Below, one piece after another: positions 48,371 to 59,957 of a DNA stretch of 64,000 nt (position 1 is the first letter of the stretch; the number at the start of each line of letters is the position of its first letter). Below the pieces are notes generated by a model. The model had not been told where the DNA came from. It saw only the letters and a list, made by a program, of their open reading frames with translations, and did not search any database. Position numbers and translations under genes: made by a program. The stretch spans positions 83,890,342 to 83,954,341 of the forward strand of contig CM043953.1 in assembly GCA_014529385.2 (NCBI GenBank). Reading direction: 5' to 3'. The DNA comes from Adiantum capillus-veneris (Eukaryota; Streptophyta; Polypodiopsida; Polypodiales; Pteridaceae).

Positions 48371-50705
48371 TGAAACTACATAAGCCACTTGAAACCGATC
48401 TCAATCTACACATTGCAGTTGTCATGGAAATAAGGCTTGTTGAACAAACAATTTTTTGCTACAACTTGGAACACTACATACTAGAAAATCTTATCAAAAA
48501 ACATTTCAAGAGGAGCAAGACCTACATGAATGTGGGGCTTGTGCTAACAAGAATATCATATGAAGCCCTAGGGATGATCAACAAATTACCATCAGCAGAG
48601 TTGTAGGTATATCTTTTACCCAAAGCATAGTCCGAGTGGTAGTAAGTTCATCATCCACAACTGGAAACAGAAGAACAAGAGGCCAAAGCTTAAAGCCCAA
48701 AGTGATCAAGAGTGAAGCGACAAAATCTAACATACAGTTGAGCAAAGAAATAAAGCCCAAACACAGAGATACATCTTTTGAGTTCCAAACTATCGCAGAT
48801 GAAGATGAGAATGAAGAGGAAGATATTATTGTTCCTCTAGTGTGAGTCAAGTGCATTTGAAAATAACAAATCCCTATAACCCATGCACAAAGGTAATGGA
48901 AGAAGCCTAATGGTTAAGGTAAGAAAGACACAAAAATATTATGGAAGATAAGAAGAAGGTAGATGTAGAGGGTGATGATGCAGATGACAAGGAGAAGAAA
49001 GATTTAACTAAGCCCCTCAAACAACAAAAAGTTGGACTTCTTGAGGAGATCAAGCAATACAAGAGGAGAAGATCTTGTGGAAAAAGACGAGCACAAGCAA
49101 TCTGACAAAGTGGATATCAGGATTGATGAGCACAAGCAATTTGACAAAATGGATAATAGGATTGATGAGCTACCTAAAGACAAAAAGGAAGAGGATCCTC
49201 TAAAGAAAAAGATTGAGCAACAGTAGATTCCTCCCGAGCAGAGGACCAAGTGAAAATACAGAGAGCAAGCTCCACCTAAAGAAAAGGATATACCAAAAAA
49301 TAAAGAGCCAAAAGGTAGTACCTACCAACAACAAATCACATTCAAAAGAGGACCAGTATTGCCACACTTTAGAGCTGGAATAGAAGATGGTGATCGGATC
49401 ATCAAAGAGTTCAACCTTGATCAGCAATTAGAACACATAAGGCTACAATTTCATTGCCAAAGAGAAATTTCCAACCTATGGGAGTTGGATATGAGAGATG
49501 AAAAATAAAAAGATTAGGAAATGAAAGAAGCAAAGGAAAGGCTCTTGCAACAAATTGAAGATCTACAAGAGAGTTAGAGCAAGTTGAAAGATGAGCTAGA
49601 AAAAGAAAAGAAAGATGATGCATACTACTATAAAGAGGCTCAAGAATGCAATGTGGTAAATAGTGAGATACAGATATACCAAGAAAAATTGAAAGAGGAG
49701 CTCAAGTAAGAGCATCCCAAAATGCAAAGCACACCCTCTTGAAGCTCCCGACAAACCATGATACAACAACTCTACCTTCCATATCACAAGCTCCAGCTAG
49801 ACTGCTTGAGGAGGTGAAGACAATCAAAGATGAGCTAGCCTAGGCCAAACTTGAAAGAGATATCATGATGGCAGGGCACATGGATATCCAAGCTCAAGAA
49901 ATCCAGCACCTCAAGGATCAACTAGCCAAAGCACAGATAGATCTACCTTTGCAAGATGAGAAGAGTGATCTAAGATTTAACAAAAGGATCTTGCATTCAC
50001 TGCCCTCTAAGCGAAAGTAATTGAGCCTTTCCAGCAAACATGTGTACTAGAAACAATGATCACAAAGGTATACCTACCCCGAGTAGATCTGCAAAGTACA
50101 TCTGCTGAGGGAGGTCTACACGATTTGGAATAAATAGAGGAAATGATGGATGCTCAATAGGAGATCAAGCACTGGATTGTAGAAGTACAGGCTGCCTCTC
50201 ACAAAGAGTACATGCAGTAGGAGCTTAAGGTATTGGAATCAGTGGATCTATCAAAGTAGTACAAAATTTTGGCCATGAGATGATTCTTTTACCACTCATG
50301 AAGCAAGAGGCCATCATGTGGAAGAAAAAGCTATTGCTAGCTTTGAGGCAAACATGAAAGATGATCACAAATATTGACCTATGATAGTGGACTAGGAACT
50401 GACTATATTAGAGAATCAACCCCTATGGTGAAAGAAATGGTTTGAAAAGAGACCGCAAGATAAGACTTTCTATGGCAATGCACCGCAACATCTCAGGATC
50501 AACCCAACATTGTGTCCTATCAATAGAAGGAGATTCTTGGATAACTACTACAATTGGCAGAGCAAAAGGCCTTCAGTATTAAACACCCTATTTTATCAAA
50601 GCCGACCAACAATTTCCTGCCGGACAAAGAGCTACATGGTTCATAATTTATAGGTGGTGATAACACATATGAGCGATGTCCTGGATCTCACATATTAGAT
50701 GTTGG
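48370..50705 (+). pseudogene. Repeated coiled-coil protein gene, plus-strand copy, left part
   Basis: 48370-48606 reads KTYMNVGLVLTRISYEALGM. There follow an acidic Ser/Lys region (EDENEEEDIIVPLV), a Glu/Lys-rich coiled coil (49032-49230; KLKDELEKEKKDD near 49580; EEVKTIKDELA and AQEIQHLKDQLAKAQ near 49820-49930), then KKWFEKRPQDKTFYGNAPQH and INPTLCPI near 50440-50520. The last part aligns with QKWLDKRPQDLTNYHNAP and IDPTFCPV of the inverted copy at 59958-62464. The copy continues past the CACTA insertion at 58759 with VKITKMIITYI. Many stops. Family unknown; intronless and repeated, so perhaps a retroelement gag-like protein. Confidence 0.6.
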
Positions 50706-50940
50706 CACTACAAGAGGTTGTGTGCTCTTGTGACGCTATTAGCGATGGAAATACACTGGGTTTTTATAACCCCCGGCGTCGCTAAAACCGTCGCTACGAG
50801 CGTCGCTATATAGAGACGCTCATAGCGACGCTCATAGCGACGGTTATAGCGACGTTTACACTGAAGACTATAGCGACACTCATAGCGACGCTACAGAGCC
50901 ATAAATAGCGACGGTTATAGCGACGCCCGAGAGAATTATT
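50706..50940. repeat. Left terminal repeat and subterminal motifs of the CACTA element
   Basis: The 12-bp end is followed by at least eight copies of a core AGCGACG or CGTCGCT, mostly joined as 'catagcgacg' or 'ttatagcgacg'. Such dense arrays bind the element's own DNA-binding protein in En/Spm. Confidence 0.85.
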
Positions 50941-50944
50941 TTTT

Positions 50945-50973
50945 GGTGGCAGGGCATTCAATGCCCTGCCACC
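50945..50973. terminator. Perfect 14-bp-stem hairpin downstream of the transposon genes
   Basis: GGTGGCAGGGCATT is followed by one C and its exact complement, about 320 bp after the second gene's stop in the direction of transcription. It could mark a 3' end-processing or regulatory structure; the role is inferred from position only. Confidence 0.4.
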
Positions 50974-51291
50974 CATCAACCATATTGTACTTGATTTACT
51001 TTTTAAAAAAAGTGCAAGGGTAGATAATAGACCCAAAATTGTCACCCACAAGACGCATTGTTTGCAAAATTGACAATTGTACACATCATAGGCAAAATGA
51101 ATTGATTGGCAAATGTAATAATGACAATTGTACAACATCATAAGCATAAAGAATTGATTGGCAAAAGGAACTGCGGTGACAAATGTAATAATATACATGG
51201 TTCAAAAAGACGTATAAAATCCGTCTCATGATACATAAGCTATGAGAAACCCTAAACTAATGCTATCTAGCTACGGCTAAACTGACGTCGT

Positions 51292-52601
51292 CTAGTCAGA
51301 CGTCTCATCGCGTCCAAGCGGCGTATCTGTCGGATTCTGCAAAAAAAGACAATAAGACAGCTTTCAGTAAGTATAAACATATAACGACATTTATAAAACA
51401 ATACAAAAAATAAAAAAGAGTAAACCCTAATACTAACCATGCCGCCGCGAGAACTGAGAATGTCCATCAGGGCGTTTAAGCCCTTCCTGCCTGCGTACTC
51501 GCGCTCGTACGGTGTGGGATCACGTCCCGTCATCGACCACTGTCAAAACATACAAAGATTTCATTATGTTAGAATTAAAAAACTCATAAACCCTAAACTA
51601 TCGAACATAAAGAGCAATGTGAAAACACTTACAAAATCAGCCTCAAATGATGCCCATCCACCGCTCCCCAAGTGGTGCGAGCTCCCTGCCTCTACTCGCG
51701 CTCTGGCTGCATCCTTTTGTTGCTTCCACTTGTCGGGATTCTCGCGCGCTGCTTTCTTCGCATTCTTCCAATCTTCTTTGGCTAGCCAATCTGGCCTGCT
51801 CCACCCATTCTTGATTGCTTTTTGCACTTCGGAACGCTTGTGTTTGCAGTATTCGCGCATTCGAATCTTCATCAGGTCTTCATTGAAGCGCTGATCCCGT
51901 GTTGGAACGGGAAACTCATCATGAAGTATGCTGATGACTCTGTTTTTTAAATCACTTGGTACTTCACTCCATTTGTTTAGTATGTAGTGTCTAAACAGCT
52001 GAGAGCAAAGACCACGCATGCGCGACATCACCTTCTTGCCGTCATCATCCATGATGATGCCGCCGCTGAAGTCGATGGAGTAAGACAAGCCCTCTGGCCG
52101 GTGACGCGTAAACCTGGGTGTCCCGACAGGGGTCTCTAGCGGCGTGTCGATGGGGGTACGGACGTCAGGTGTCTCCACCGGCGTCTGGGCCCCGAAGCGA
52201 GGAGTGTTGAGTGGGGTGGCTCCTGGCGGAGTAGGTAGAGGTGTGTAGTTTCTAGGAATAGTCAGCCGTGCAAAACCTGGCGTAGATGGCGATGCTGTGG
52301 CTAGTGTGGGGGCGGGCAAAGAAGGGGAGGGTAAAGAGCCTCGTCGAACACGAGGCGGTGTGGAGGCATCGGTGGCAGAATCCCCACAACAACCGCCACC
52401 GCCACCACTAGAGTGCCGGTGTCTAGACGAGTGTGAAGCTCGTCTCGTCAACGCCGAAGCTTCGGAGCGCGCCGAATGCTCCGAAAGAGAGGGAGATGCG
52501 GATGGAGTAGGAACACGCGATGATGTGCCAGAGCGATGACGCTCCACGTACCACTGTCTCTGTTGTGGTGACAAAGAAGAAACAAACTCCTCATTATCCA
52601 T
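51292..52601 (-). CDS. CACTA second ORF: Transposase_24-type (TNPA-like) protein, about 371 aa
   Basis: Splice model: exons 52601-51633, 51539-51438 and 51336-51292, all GT-AG and in frame. The protein starts MDNEEFVSSLSPQQRQWYVE, has a Ser-rich then Thr-Pro-rich middle (TPVETPDVRTPIDTPLETP), and ends with a conserved block (NRVISILHDEFPVP, then RPDWLAKEDWKNAKKAA, SHHLGSGGWASF, then MTGRDPTPYEREY across the intron) typical of the plant Ptta/En-Spm Transposase_24 family. In En/Spm the second protein binds subterminal repeats. The ATG sits 2 bases after a candidate 3' splice site, so an upstream untranslated exon, perhaps shared with the first gene, is likely. The third exon's frame is the least certain. 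Confidence 0.75.
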
Positions 52602-52873
52602 ACCTGCATTAAACACACGAATATTTAAACTTAATATTGAATGAATAGAGTAGACAATGACGCAAAGACCATTAAATACAATGACGTAATGACGCATATA
52701 AATACAATGACGCAATGAATTGAGTGATAGAAGAGGCAAGTCGAAAACTTAGAATTTTCAATCAAAAGATGTGAGCGCGAGTAGAAAAGAGCGTTATACA
52801 CCATGGAAGGTACTTAGAGAGCCAGAGCTTTTACAACACGGAGCAAAATTGTTCAAATACAATATTTGTGGCT

Positions 52874-55800
52874 TTAAGAGATCTCTCTCTCATCCTCGCA
52901 TAACTCAGCATAACTTCCTATATCTATATAGAGCTCTCCGTTTAAACACATATCCTCTGTTTCATTTTGTAGCTCCTCTGCATGCACCCCATATAGAGTA
53001 GTAGCATCTTGATGCTCGTCTGGCACCACCGCAGCGGCTTCTGATTGAGCATCTTCTCTGATCTCCTCCATTGATGCCGTTGTGATTGGCACATGGTAGC
53101 CTTCATACGTCCTTGCACTACGAGGGGCTACCACTATGACGTACCACCAGTTTGATGTAGACTTTGTAGGATGAAATATTACCTGCCAGAGCCACATAAC
53201 TTACATGAGAGCTTTCAAGCACATAACTTGTAAAAGGGGGATGTTAACTATTTACATACTTACTTGTTCACAATGCTCGGGTAGTACGAAAGTGTCTCTT
53301 AGGTCAGTCCATTTCTTAGTAGAATCCACCTCAAGAAAACCAGACTCTCCTCTACGCACAGTAGCGTTGCGACCCTCCATGATTATCTTGAACCATTGCA
53401 CGTCGAACAAGTCAACAAAAAATCCTTTGTAATCGATCCTCAAAATCTCTTGCAGCGTGCCGAAGTAAGTGAGTTCCGCCACCACAGGATCTGCATCAGA
53501 GGAACGTCGTCGACTAGACTGTTCAAATTTTGCCATGATTCCACAATCTTGAGTAAAATGCTTTTTGTCGATTCGTTCCACCCTAAAATGTCGACCTTTA
53601 CACCATGCTGCTGTGTATGACTTATACTACAACGAACAAAGATTATGAGTGGCCGTTCAAACGTTTATAAATAAAGTCACTTGCTAGTCGTACATTGCAA
53701 ACTTACCTTGGTCACGCAACCCCGAGAGTACTCCCACTCTTCCTCAGTCACTTCGTCACCGCATTGTTGTGCGCTTTTCAATTGGTTGTGCAACCATCTT
53801 AAGCTCATGAAGGTTGGTAGGCTCTCCAGAACCACTGGATAGTGCATCGGTGGTCGTCTTCCCCGTCTCCACTCGATTCGTGCCCTTTGTGGCTCTTGCT
53901 TTGCATCCTCATATTGTGAAATCCACTTTTGCATCACTAGATTGTGAAGCATGCAAAATCGATTGATTTTAGCCTCTAGATCTTCCGTCATCTTCTTCTC
54001 AACACCGAGATTGCACATGACAATCCCAGATATGCGCTCATCATCTATGGTTCGCCATAGCGTGTCCCGGGCTTTATCAAATCCGTCTAGCCACTCTCCA
54101 ATGTACACTAGGGACTCTGATACCAACCAACCTTCTGCCATGCTACCCTCTGGACGTGCCTTTTGACGCACATATCCCTTAAGCGTTTTCATGAAACGTT
54201 CTAAGAAGAACATCCATCTGGAATGAACTGTGCCAGCTATTTCCACCTCATCAACTATGTGAACAAGAAGATGCACCTGAATGGTTAGCATTGTAGTAGG
54301 AAAATGTTTCTCAAACATGCACACAAGCTCCACAGCATTTAGTTTGGCAAATGGTATGGAGTCTACGTTGATCTCCTTTTGTGAGATCCATTGCACCAGC
54401 TTTGAAAGTTTGTAGATTGTGTTACGGATGTCGAGAGACAAACATCCCTCAATGGCAACCACTAAAATAAACTGTAAAGTATGTGCAGCAATGATATTAA
54501 AGTCCACATTTTATGCAATGATATTAAAGTCCACTATGAACGTACCTGACACATTTTATGCCAATCGTGTGACTTCAAACCGGTAAGCTTTCCTTCTTTA
54601 GTAAAACACGTTCGAAGCGAGTGCATTACGCCAGTGGGGGTCCGCAAAGATCGAATGGTCTCTTTTACTTTGCATTCTTGGGCTCCTGTGAAAATCCATG
54701 GTGCTTTAGGGAGTTTTATCGATCCATCAGACGCTGTTTGCGGCCAATATTGCTCCATACGATCCACATTTCTAAGGTCAACTCTGGCTCCCAAAGTATC
54801 TTTCTTGCCGGTCAGATGGTCCCATAGTAGATTACCCACATTCTTGAATATGTGCATTGGATCGAGCAAGTGATTGATCATGAGTCGGGGCCAGTATGGT
54901 AACTCGTACCATAGAGATAGTCTCTTCATCCCTGGAGGCAATCCGTCATCGCACATCTCCTTATGCTCTAACCATGCTTGTGCAGACATCCTTGGTGGCT
55001 CTCTTCCCAAAAAGCTGTCGCGTAACACATGATTCTCTGGAAGATACGCTTGATGACCTTCGTAGATTTGCTTCTTCAGTGAGGGTGCCCTACGTGCATT
55101 CAGTCTAGGTCCACATGTGACACATGCTCTGTATCTGCTTGTTTGAAGCCCTGCATGTATACACATGATAATAGATCAACTATGGGAAAAAACAAGATTT
55201 ACAGTGTCTGAGTGAGGAGTGTCAATAGATCACCTGAGCATTCTGTTAGCCCGGGATAGTCATGCATGGTCCACATTAGAATGCCTCTGATCAAAGCATT
55301 CCGTCGTCCTGTGTGTCGGCTCATATCCACCACCTCTATGCCAATCCACAATTGTTGTAGCTCTTCCAATAGTGGACGAAGATACACATCCATATTCCCC
55401 ACTTTATATCTCCCTGGCACAATCAAGCTTAGCCATAGGTGCCCCTTCTTCGTAGTCAACCACGGGGGAATGTTGTAGTTGAGGATGACAACGGGCCATA
55501 CACTGTAAGATGTTGATCTTTGACCAAATGGATTTATGCCATCCATAGCCAGGCCTAAGCGCAAATTTCGAGCTTCCCTGGCAAAATCCGACCATGTTCC
55601 ATCTATATGTTTCCAGGCTGCGCAATCTGCAGGAATTCGTAGCACACCATCCGAAGATTTATTCTCCTCATGCCATGATGCTAGGGCGGCCATGGACTTA
55701 CATTCGAAGAAATGCTTGATGCGAGGAAGCAGAGGAAAATGTCGCAAAACCTTTTGTGGAATTTTTGTCCCGTGGAGATCTACTCGATATCTTTCGAAAT

Positions 55801-56602
55801 CACATTTCGGACACTTCTCCATGGCTATGTATTCCCCTCTGAAAAGAATGCAGTCATTAGGACAAGAGTGGATAGAATTGTAATCCATCCCCAAGTTTAG
55901 CAAAATCTTTCTTGCTTCATCTCGGGAATCTGGCATCACATTGTCAGTTGGTAGTATGTGCTCTTTCAGCAATCTACACAACATAAAAATATGATACAGT
56001 CGTGTAAAAATCTATCAGATCATTATACATTTAGAGTTTTATTAAAGTAAACTAATTGTAATAGATCACCTGAAAAGCGCTGTGACGCTAGTGTCACTCC
56101 ATCCAAACTTTGCCTGCATGTTGAGAAGAACCAGGAGTGCTTTCAATCTAGACATACGTGCTCCATAATACAATGGCGTATCGGCTTCACTTTTCATATC
56201 ATCATAGATAAGCCTTTCTGAATCCATGATCGTCTCGATCATTTCATCAATCTCGGGCTCAAACATTGCCTCGTTGGGAAGGTGCTCTGCATGATCATCC
56301 CCCGAGCTGTCAGAGGCTACATCTTGTGGCCTCACATATGCTGCTTGACCAAAGCGCCTGCGAACACGTCTATTGGGTTGCAAGATTGCTGCTTGTTGGC
56401 CAGCGTCAGAGTCCGACGAGTTATAATTGGCAAAAACTCGATCTATAATAGATGGATCGAACTCGCCAAATTCGCGAACGTGCTGCAAAGAAACACGTCT
56501 TGTCCGTCGCACAGCATGCTTGCATTGATTACAAGGACATAAGACCCTCGTTGAGAGATAGGTGTTTCGGTTGGACGGTCCCACATCCTTGTCACTACTC
56601 AT
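52874..56602 (-). CDS. CACTA transposase, TNP2 type, six exons, uninterrupted (about 1,104 aa)
   Basis: Splice model: 56602-56070, 55973-55234, 55150-54546, 54471-53707, 53626-53264 and 53182-52874. All junctions are GT-AG and phases match. N-terminal CPCNQCKHAVRRTRRVSLQH (transposase-associated zinc region); CPKCDFERY about residue 232; LGLAMDGINPFGQRSTSYSV with the catalytic-type Asp about 322; PPWLTTKKGHLWLSLIVPG; LLDPMHIFKNVGNLLWD about 516-535; DUF4218-type HFPTTMLTIQVHLLVHIVDE, then FMKTLKGYVRQKARPEGSMA about 679-750; and a DUF4216-type segment (YFGTLQEILRIDYKGFFVDL) in exon 5. The protein cuts at the CACTA ends. The fourth intron (54472-54545) holds a short internal duplication. No stop or frameshift was found. 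The start could lie farther upstream. Confidence 0.88.
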
Positions 56603-56664
56603 AATGAGGATAAAAAACTTATAACCTAGACAACAAATTTAATATTCTATTGGCATTCTTCGTC

Positions 56665-56667
<3 letters not shown>

Positions 56668-56722
<55 letters not shown>
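56668..56722. repeat. (TC)27 microsatellite upstream of the transposase gene
   Basis: Pure TC run about 70 bp 5' of the transposase ATG, likely in the leader or promoter. Confidence 0.95.
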
Positions 56723-56729
<7 letters not shown>

Positions 56730-57039
56730 TCTTTACCTCACATTCTCTAGTCATGTCCAATCCCCGCACACCTCGGTCTAGAGGTGCACGGAGATCAGAA
56801 CCACCGGGTTATAATCTCGTCTTTATTGGTCAATACCTATATTTGTGGGTACAAGAAATCTACACACCCACGTCTACATGATACTGCATGTAGTGGACAA
56901 AACCCCTTTGCCTCTTCTCTAGCTGTAGCACTTCACAGCATCTTAACATCTTTTCACAGTAGATCTTTTCACTGTTCGTCTAACTCTAAACCCTAAACCG
57001 TAAGTAATTATTGCGTGGACTCGATCTAACGTAAATAAG

Positions 57040-57189
57040 CGTAAATCTAAATAAACGTAAATCTAACTAAAAATAAACATAAATCTAACTAAAAATAAAC
57101 CTAAATCTAATTTAACGTAAGTCTACATCTAACCTAATCTTTAACGTCTTTTGGGATAGTTTCCTACGACGTTAAAACTCTCTTCTTCT

Positions 57190-57215
<26 letters not shown>
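57040..57215. repeat. Direct repeat copy 1 flanking the captured fragment
   Basis: 'gtaaatctaa..ataaacctaa' AT-rich units ending 'taatctttaacgtcttttgg', 'tagtttcctacgacgtta' and a (TG)n run. A matching copy lies at 57736-57895, and a third partial copy of the 'tttcctacgacgttaaa' part at 58046-58075. Confidence 0.7.
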
Positions 57216-57220
<5 letters not shown>

Positions 57221-57351
57221 ACCTAAATAAACCTAAGTCTAATCTAATATAACATAAATCTAAATCTAACGTAAATTATGTTATATTAAAAACAAAGAAC
57301 TAAACTAACAGGGATTATAAGAACCTTAAAACTGATTTAACACATAATTTT

Positions 57352-57714
57352 TCACATAACTCGGCAAGAGTTGGCATTCTCATCACTAAAGATGTGAGAG
57401 TTAACTTCCGGCGGTGACGCTGCCTCATCTCCATCCACATCTGACGACAGCAATTGGCCCTTTAGACCGTTCTTGCTCTTGTTACTAACTTTGAAGTTGC
57501 TGTTGAATGAGTGGAGGTTGTCTAGATGGTCATTGTGTCGGGGATGTAGTGACTCTTGCCGCCCTGAAGATCCACCTTCTTCCCTATCTTCTGAAGACAT
57601 TTCACCAGTACTTTTGGATCGACGGAGCCCACCATGAGTGAAGGCAGCAATACCCTATATTCCATTGAGGGCTTTCTTCACCCGCTTCATGCAGGCATCG
57701 CAGTCTATGGAGAC
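57352..57714 (-). pseudogene. Captured gene fragment resembling a heavy-metal-associated isoprenylated plant protein
   Basis: Minus-strand reading begins after a TTTAG splice-like site with VSIDCDACMKRVKKALNGI, which matches the CxxC metal-binding helix region of HMA domains in HIPP proteins. A TAG follows where the domain should continue, then in the same frame a Ser/Glu/Asp-rich stretch (MSSEDREEGGSSGRQESLHP, 57600 on) to a C-terminus SDENANSCRVM and stop. CRVM fits a CaaX prenylation box, the other hallmark of HIPPs, which carry metal or act at membranes. The HMA beta strands after the helix are missing. It lies in the transposon's 5' region between direct repeats, antisense to nothing, same strand as the transposase. 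An alternative is a chance match of a short motif, but both ends of the fragment fit. Confidence 0.5.
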
Positions 57715-57735
57715 CTAAATCTAATCTAATATAAC

Positions 57736-57895
57736 GTAAATCTAAATCTAGCATAAATAAACGTAAATCTAGTTAAAAATAAACCTAAATATAATTTAAT
57801 GTAAGTCTACATATAACCTAATCTTTAACGTCTTTTAAGATAGTTTCCTACGACGTTATAACTCTCTTCTTCTTGTGTGTGTGCGCGTGTGTGGA
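57736..57895. repeat. Direct repeat copy 2 flanking the captured fragment
   Basis: About 88 percent identical to 57040-57215 by eye, ending in a (TG)n run. Confidence 0.7.
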
Positions 57896-58074
57896 TGTGT
57901 GTGACAATAAAAAGAGATAAATGGTATAACCTTTCTATCACCCATTCCAAGTATGATAGATTGATTATGCCATTTCCCTCTTGAATAATAGGTCTTGAGT
58001 TCAACTCCTCGTCGGCTAGATCTTTAGGTCTTTTAATTTAATTAGTTTCCTACGACGTTAAATTAGTTTCTCTC

Positions 58075-58297
58075 TCTTTCTCTCTCAATGTGTGTGCGTT
58101 TTTTTGGATCGTATGCATGTTTTCTCTCTCTTTTCCTCTCTCAATGTGTGCGTTTTTTGTTTATGCATGTTCTCTCTCTCTTTTCCTCTCTCAATGCGTG
58201 CGTTTTTTGTTTATGCATGCTCTCTCTCTCTTTTCCTCTCTCAATGTGTGTGTGCATTCTTTGTTTATGTATGTGTGTGTGCGTTTTTGTTTTTGTT

Positions 58298-58349
<52 letters not shown>

Positions 58350-58350
58350 A
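58075..58350. repeat. Tandem 50-60-bp units and (TC)n near the CACTA right end
   Basis: Three to four units of 'tctctctcttttcctctctc' plus 'aatgtgtgcgttttttg' and 'tttatgcatg', followed by (TC)n at 58301-58346 and (TG)n. Confidence 0.8.
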
Positions 58351-58370
58351 ACACTATGTGTGTGTGTGTA

Positions 58371-58405
<35 letters not shown>

Positions 58406-58494
58406 AAGAGGGGAAGGGAACATGAGAATGAGGAGAGGGAAGGAGCATACCTGGCTCTCCTTCCTCTCCTCGTGTGTGTGTGTGGAGAAGAAAA

Positions 58495-58528
<34 letters not shown>

Positions 58529-58609
58529 AGCGTTACCTGCTTCTTGCTTGAGGGTGCCGAAAAACTCAGATCTGAGATCTGAGTTTTTGGGCGCGCTCGG
58601 TTATTTTTT

Positions 58610-58755
58610 TAGCCCAGCCGGCGTCGCTATGAGCATCGCTATAAGCGTCGCAAATTTCTTTGTAAATTTGCGACGCTCATAGCGACACCGGGAAATTTTT
58701 TTTTGAGCGTCGCTGTGTGAGCGTCGCTAATATGAATGAATAGCCTCTTGTAGTG
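58610..58755. repeat. Right subterminal motifs and terminal repeat of the CACTA element
   Basis: Multiple GTCGCTAT or ATAGCGAC cores. Includes a perfect 13-bp-stem hairpin (58645-58657 with 58664-58676, stem GCGTCGCAAATTT). Ends with CCTCTTGTAGTG. Confidence 0.85.
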
Positions 58756-58885
58756 TGGTAAAGATCACAAAGATGATTATCACTTACATCACAGCACCGA
58801 AGAACATCAAGGTAGCAGAGCATCCATGGTACTAGGTATTTCTTGAGAGAACAAAGGGTGTATGATGAAATATGAACAAAAAAAA
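58756..58885 (+). pseudogene. Coiled-coil protein gene, plus-strand copy, part beyond the CACTA insertion
   Basis: After the TGG duplication the frame continues VKITKMIITYITAPKNIKVA, EHPWY, a TAG, then VFLERTKGV and a stop. It aligns with MLVKIARMIITRIQVF, DDHPWNLFLEG of the inverted copy. This proves that 48370-50705 and this piece were one gene before insertion. Confidence 0.65.
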
Positions 58886-59957
58886 TTCCTACCCGCTGTT
58901 TGCGGGTCGCCGCGACGGACGTCCATAGAATAGCTCTCAAGAATCATTATATTTATCAATACAAGGGAAGCGACCAGGATGAGGCATGGAAACTCACTAG
59001 GGTGTCACTCCTAATGAAGTGAACTCGATGAGATGCATCTACTCACTCTACAAGCAAATCAAATGCATTACTGCCAAGTAATCTGACTATGTCCTTCTAC
59101 ACAGCTCTACAGTCGTCACGCATGTTTACCATGCAAACTTATTCGGAATCGCACGAAAATTGAAGGGAAGCTACAGGGGACTATCACTATCACAACATTC
59201 TAAAAAGGTACAAAGATCGCGATCGTTCGTCCCAAAGTATCAAAAACAGCAAACAGGTGATCCTAATGGGTCGTTTTAGGGTCCCTAATGCCCCTCCTAG
59301 GGTCAGAACAACATGAAACACGCATATAGACACTCAAAACAACGATTTAAGGTCTCAGACTCGTAGTTGAAAACCTACACTGAATTTTGAATGATTACAC
59401 TTGAATGGAAGAGCAAGGTAAGAGGAACACAATGCAATAAACAAATGTGAATTTGGATTACCGTAGCCACAATGGCGAAGATTACAAGTTGGAGAAAGTA
59501 GGAGCTCTCAAACATACGCTGTCTTCTCAGTTTCCCATAAAAAAGATAATGTTCAAACTTACAAAAAATGACCTTTATAGTTTAGGTCTTTACAAATGGC
59601 TTGTCTGGCCAAAAGCTCCTAAACTTCTAACTGGCTCTCTAATATACAATTGCTCCTAGAAGAATAATCATAAATCCTTTGACAAGTTCTCGGCTTAGAG
59701 ATGCTTCCTTACAAAAGAATTTTACAAAGGTTTCTCACAAAAATATGATCCTTCTCTGGAAACGGCCGCTTGTCGCTTCATCCGCCAAACACTCCCCCCT
59801 TCCTTATCCTTGCACGCCCTCATGCATGTTCAGTGCTTTGGCTGTTGATGTGGCTCCAATGAAGCAAGTGTTGCTGAAAAGCTTCTTGTTCGAAGGACAG
59901 CTTCCAGGGCTTCTGGATGCTGTCTGAATGGATTTTCACTTAACGTGTGTTGGTATG
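58886..59957. other. Unassigned spacer between two inverted gene copies
   Basis: No recognised domain or repeat. A short GC hairpin ('cccgctgtttgcggg') lies at 58893. Confidence 0.45.

Larger units (their letters stand above)
50706..58755 (-). mobile_element. CACTA (En/Spm) DNA transposon, structurally complete, 8,050 bp
   Basis: Perfect 12-bp terminal inverted repeats (CACTACAAGAGG at 50706 and its complement ending at 58755), flanked by TGG on both sides (50703-50705, 58756-58758). Both ends are packed with copies of a 'tagcgacgctcatagcgacg'-type motif in both orientations, the usual transposase-binding subterminal repeats. Inside, transcribed right to left, are a TNP2-type transposase (56602-52874) and a second transposase-type gene (52601-51292), both free of stops in the splice model. 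An additional captured fragment lies in the 5' region. The host site is the coiled-coil gene copy, and deleting the element with one TGG restores its frame. It may be autonomous. Confidence 0.95.

Noticed and set aside
52297-52539. Plus-strand ORF inside the CACTA element
   Set aside because: Antisense shadow of the GC-rich Pro/Thr region of the Transposase_24-type gene.
57940-58020. Possible tRNA because of 'gagttcaactcctc' resembling a T-arm
   Set aside because: No matching acceptor stem, D-arm or anticodon arm could be folded around it.
58088-58582. 164-aa ORF at the CACTA right end
   Set aside because: Made of tandem TC/TG-rich units; composition explains the openness.
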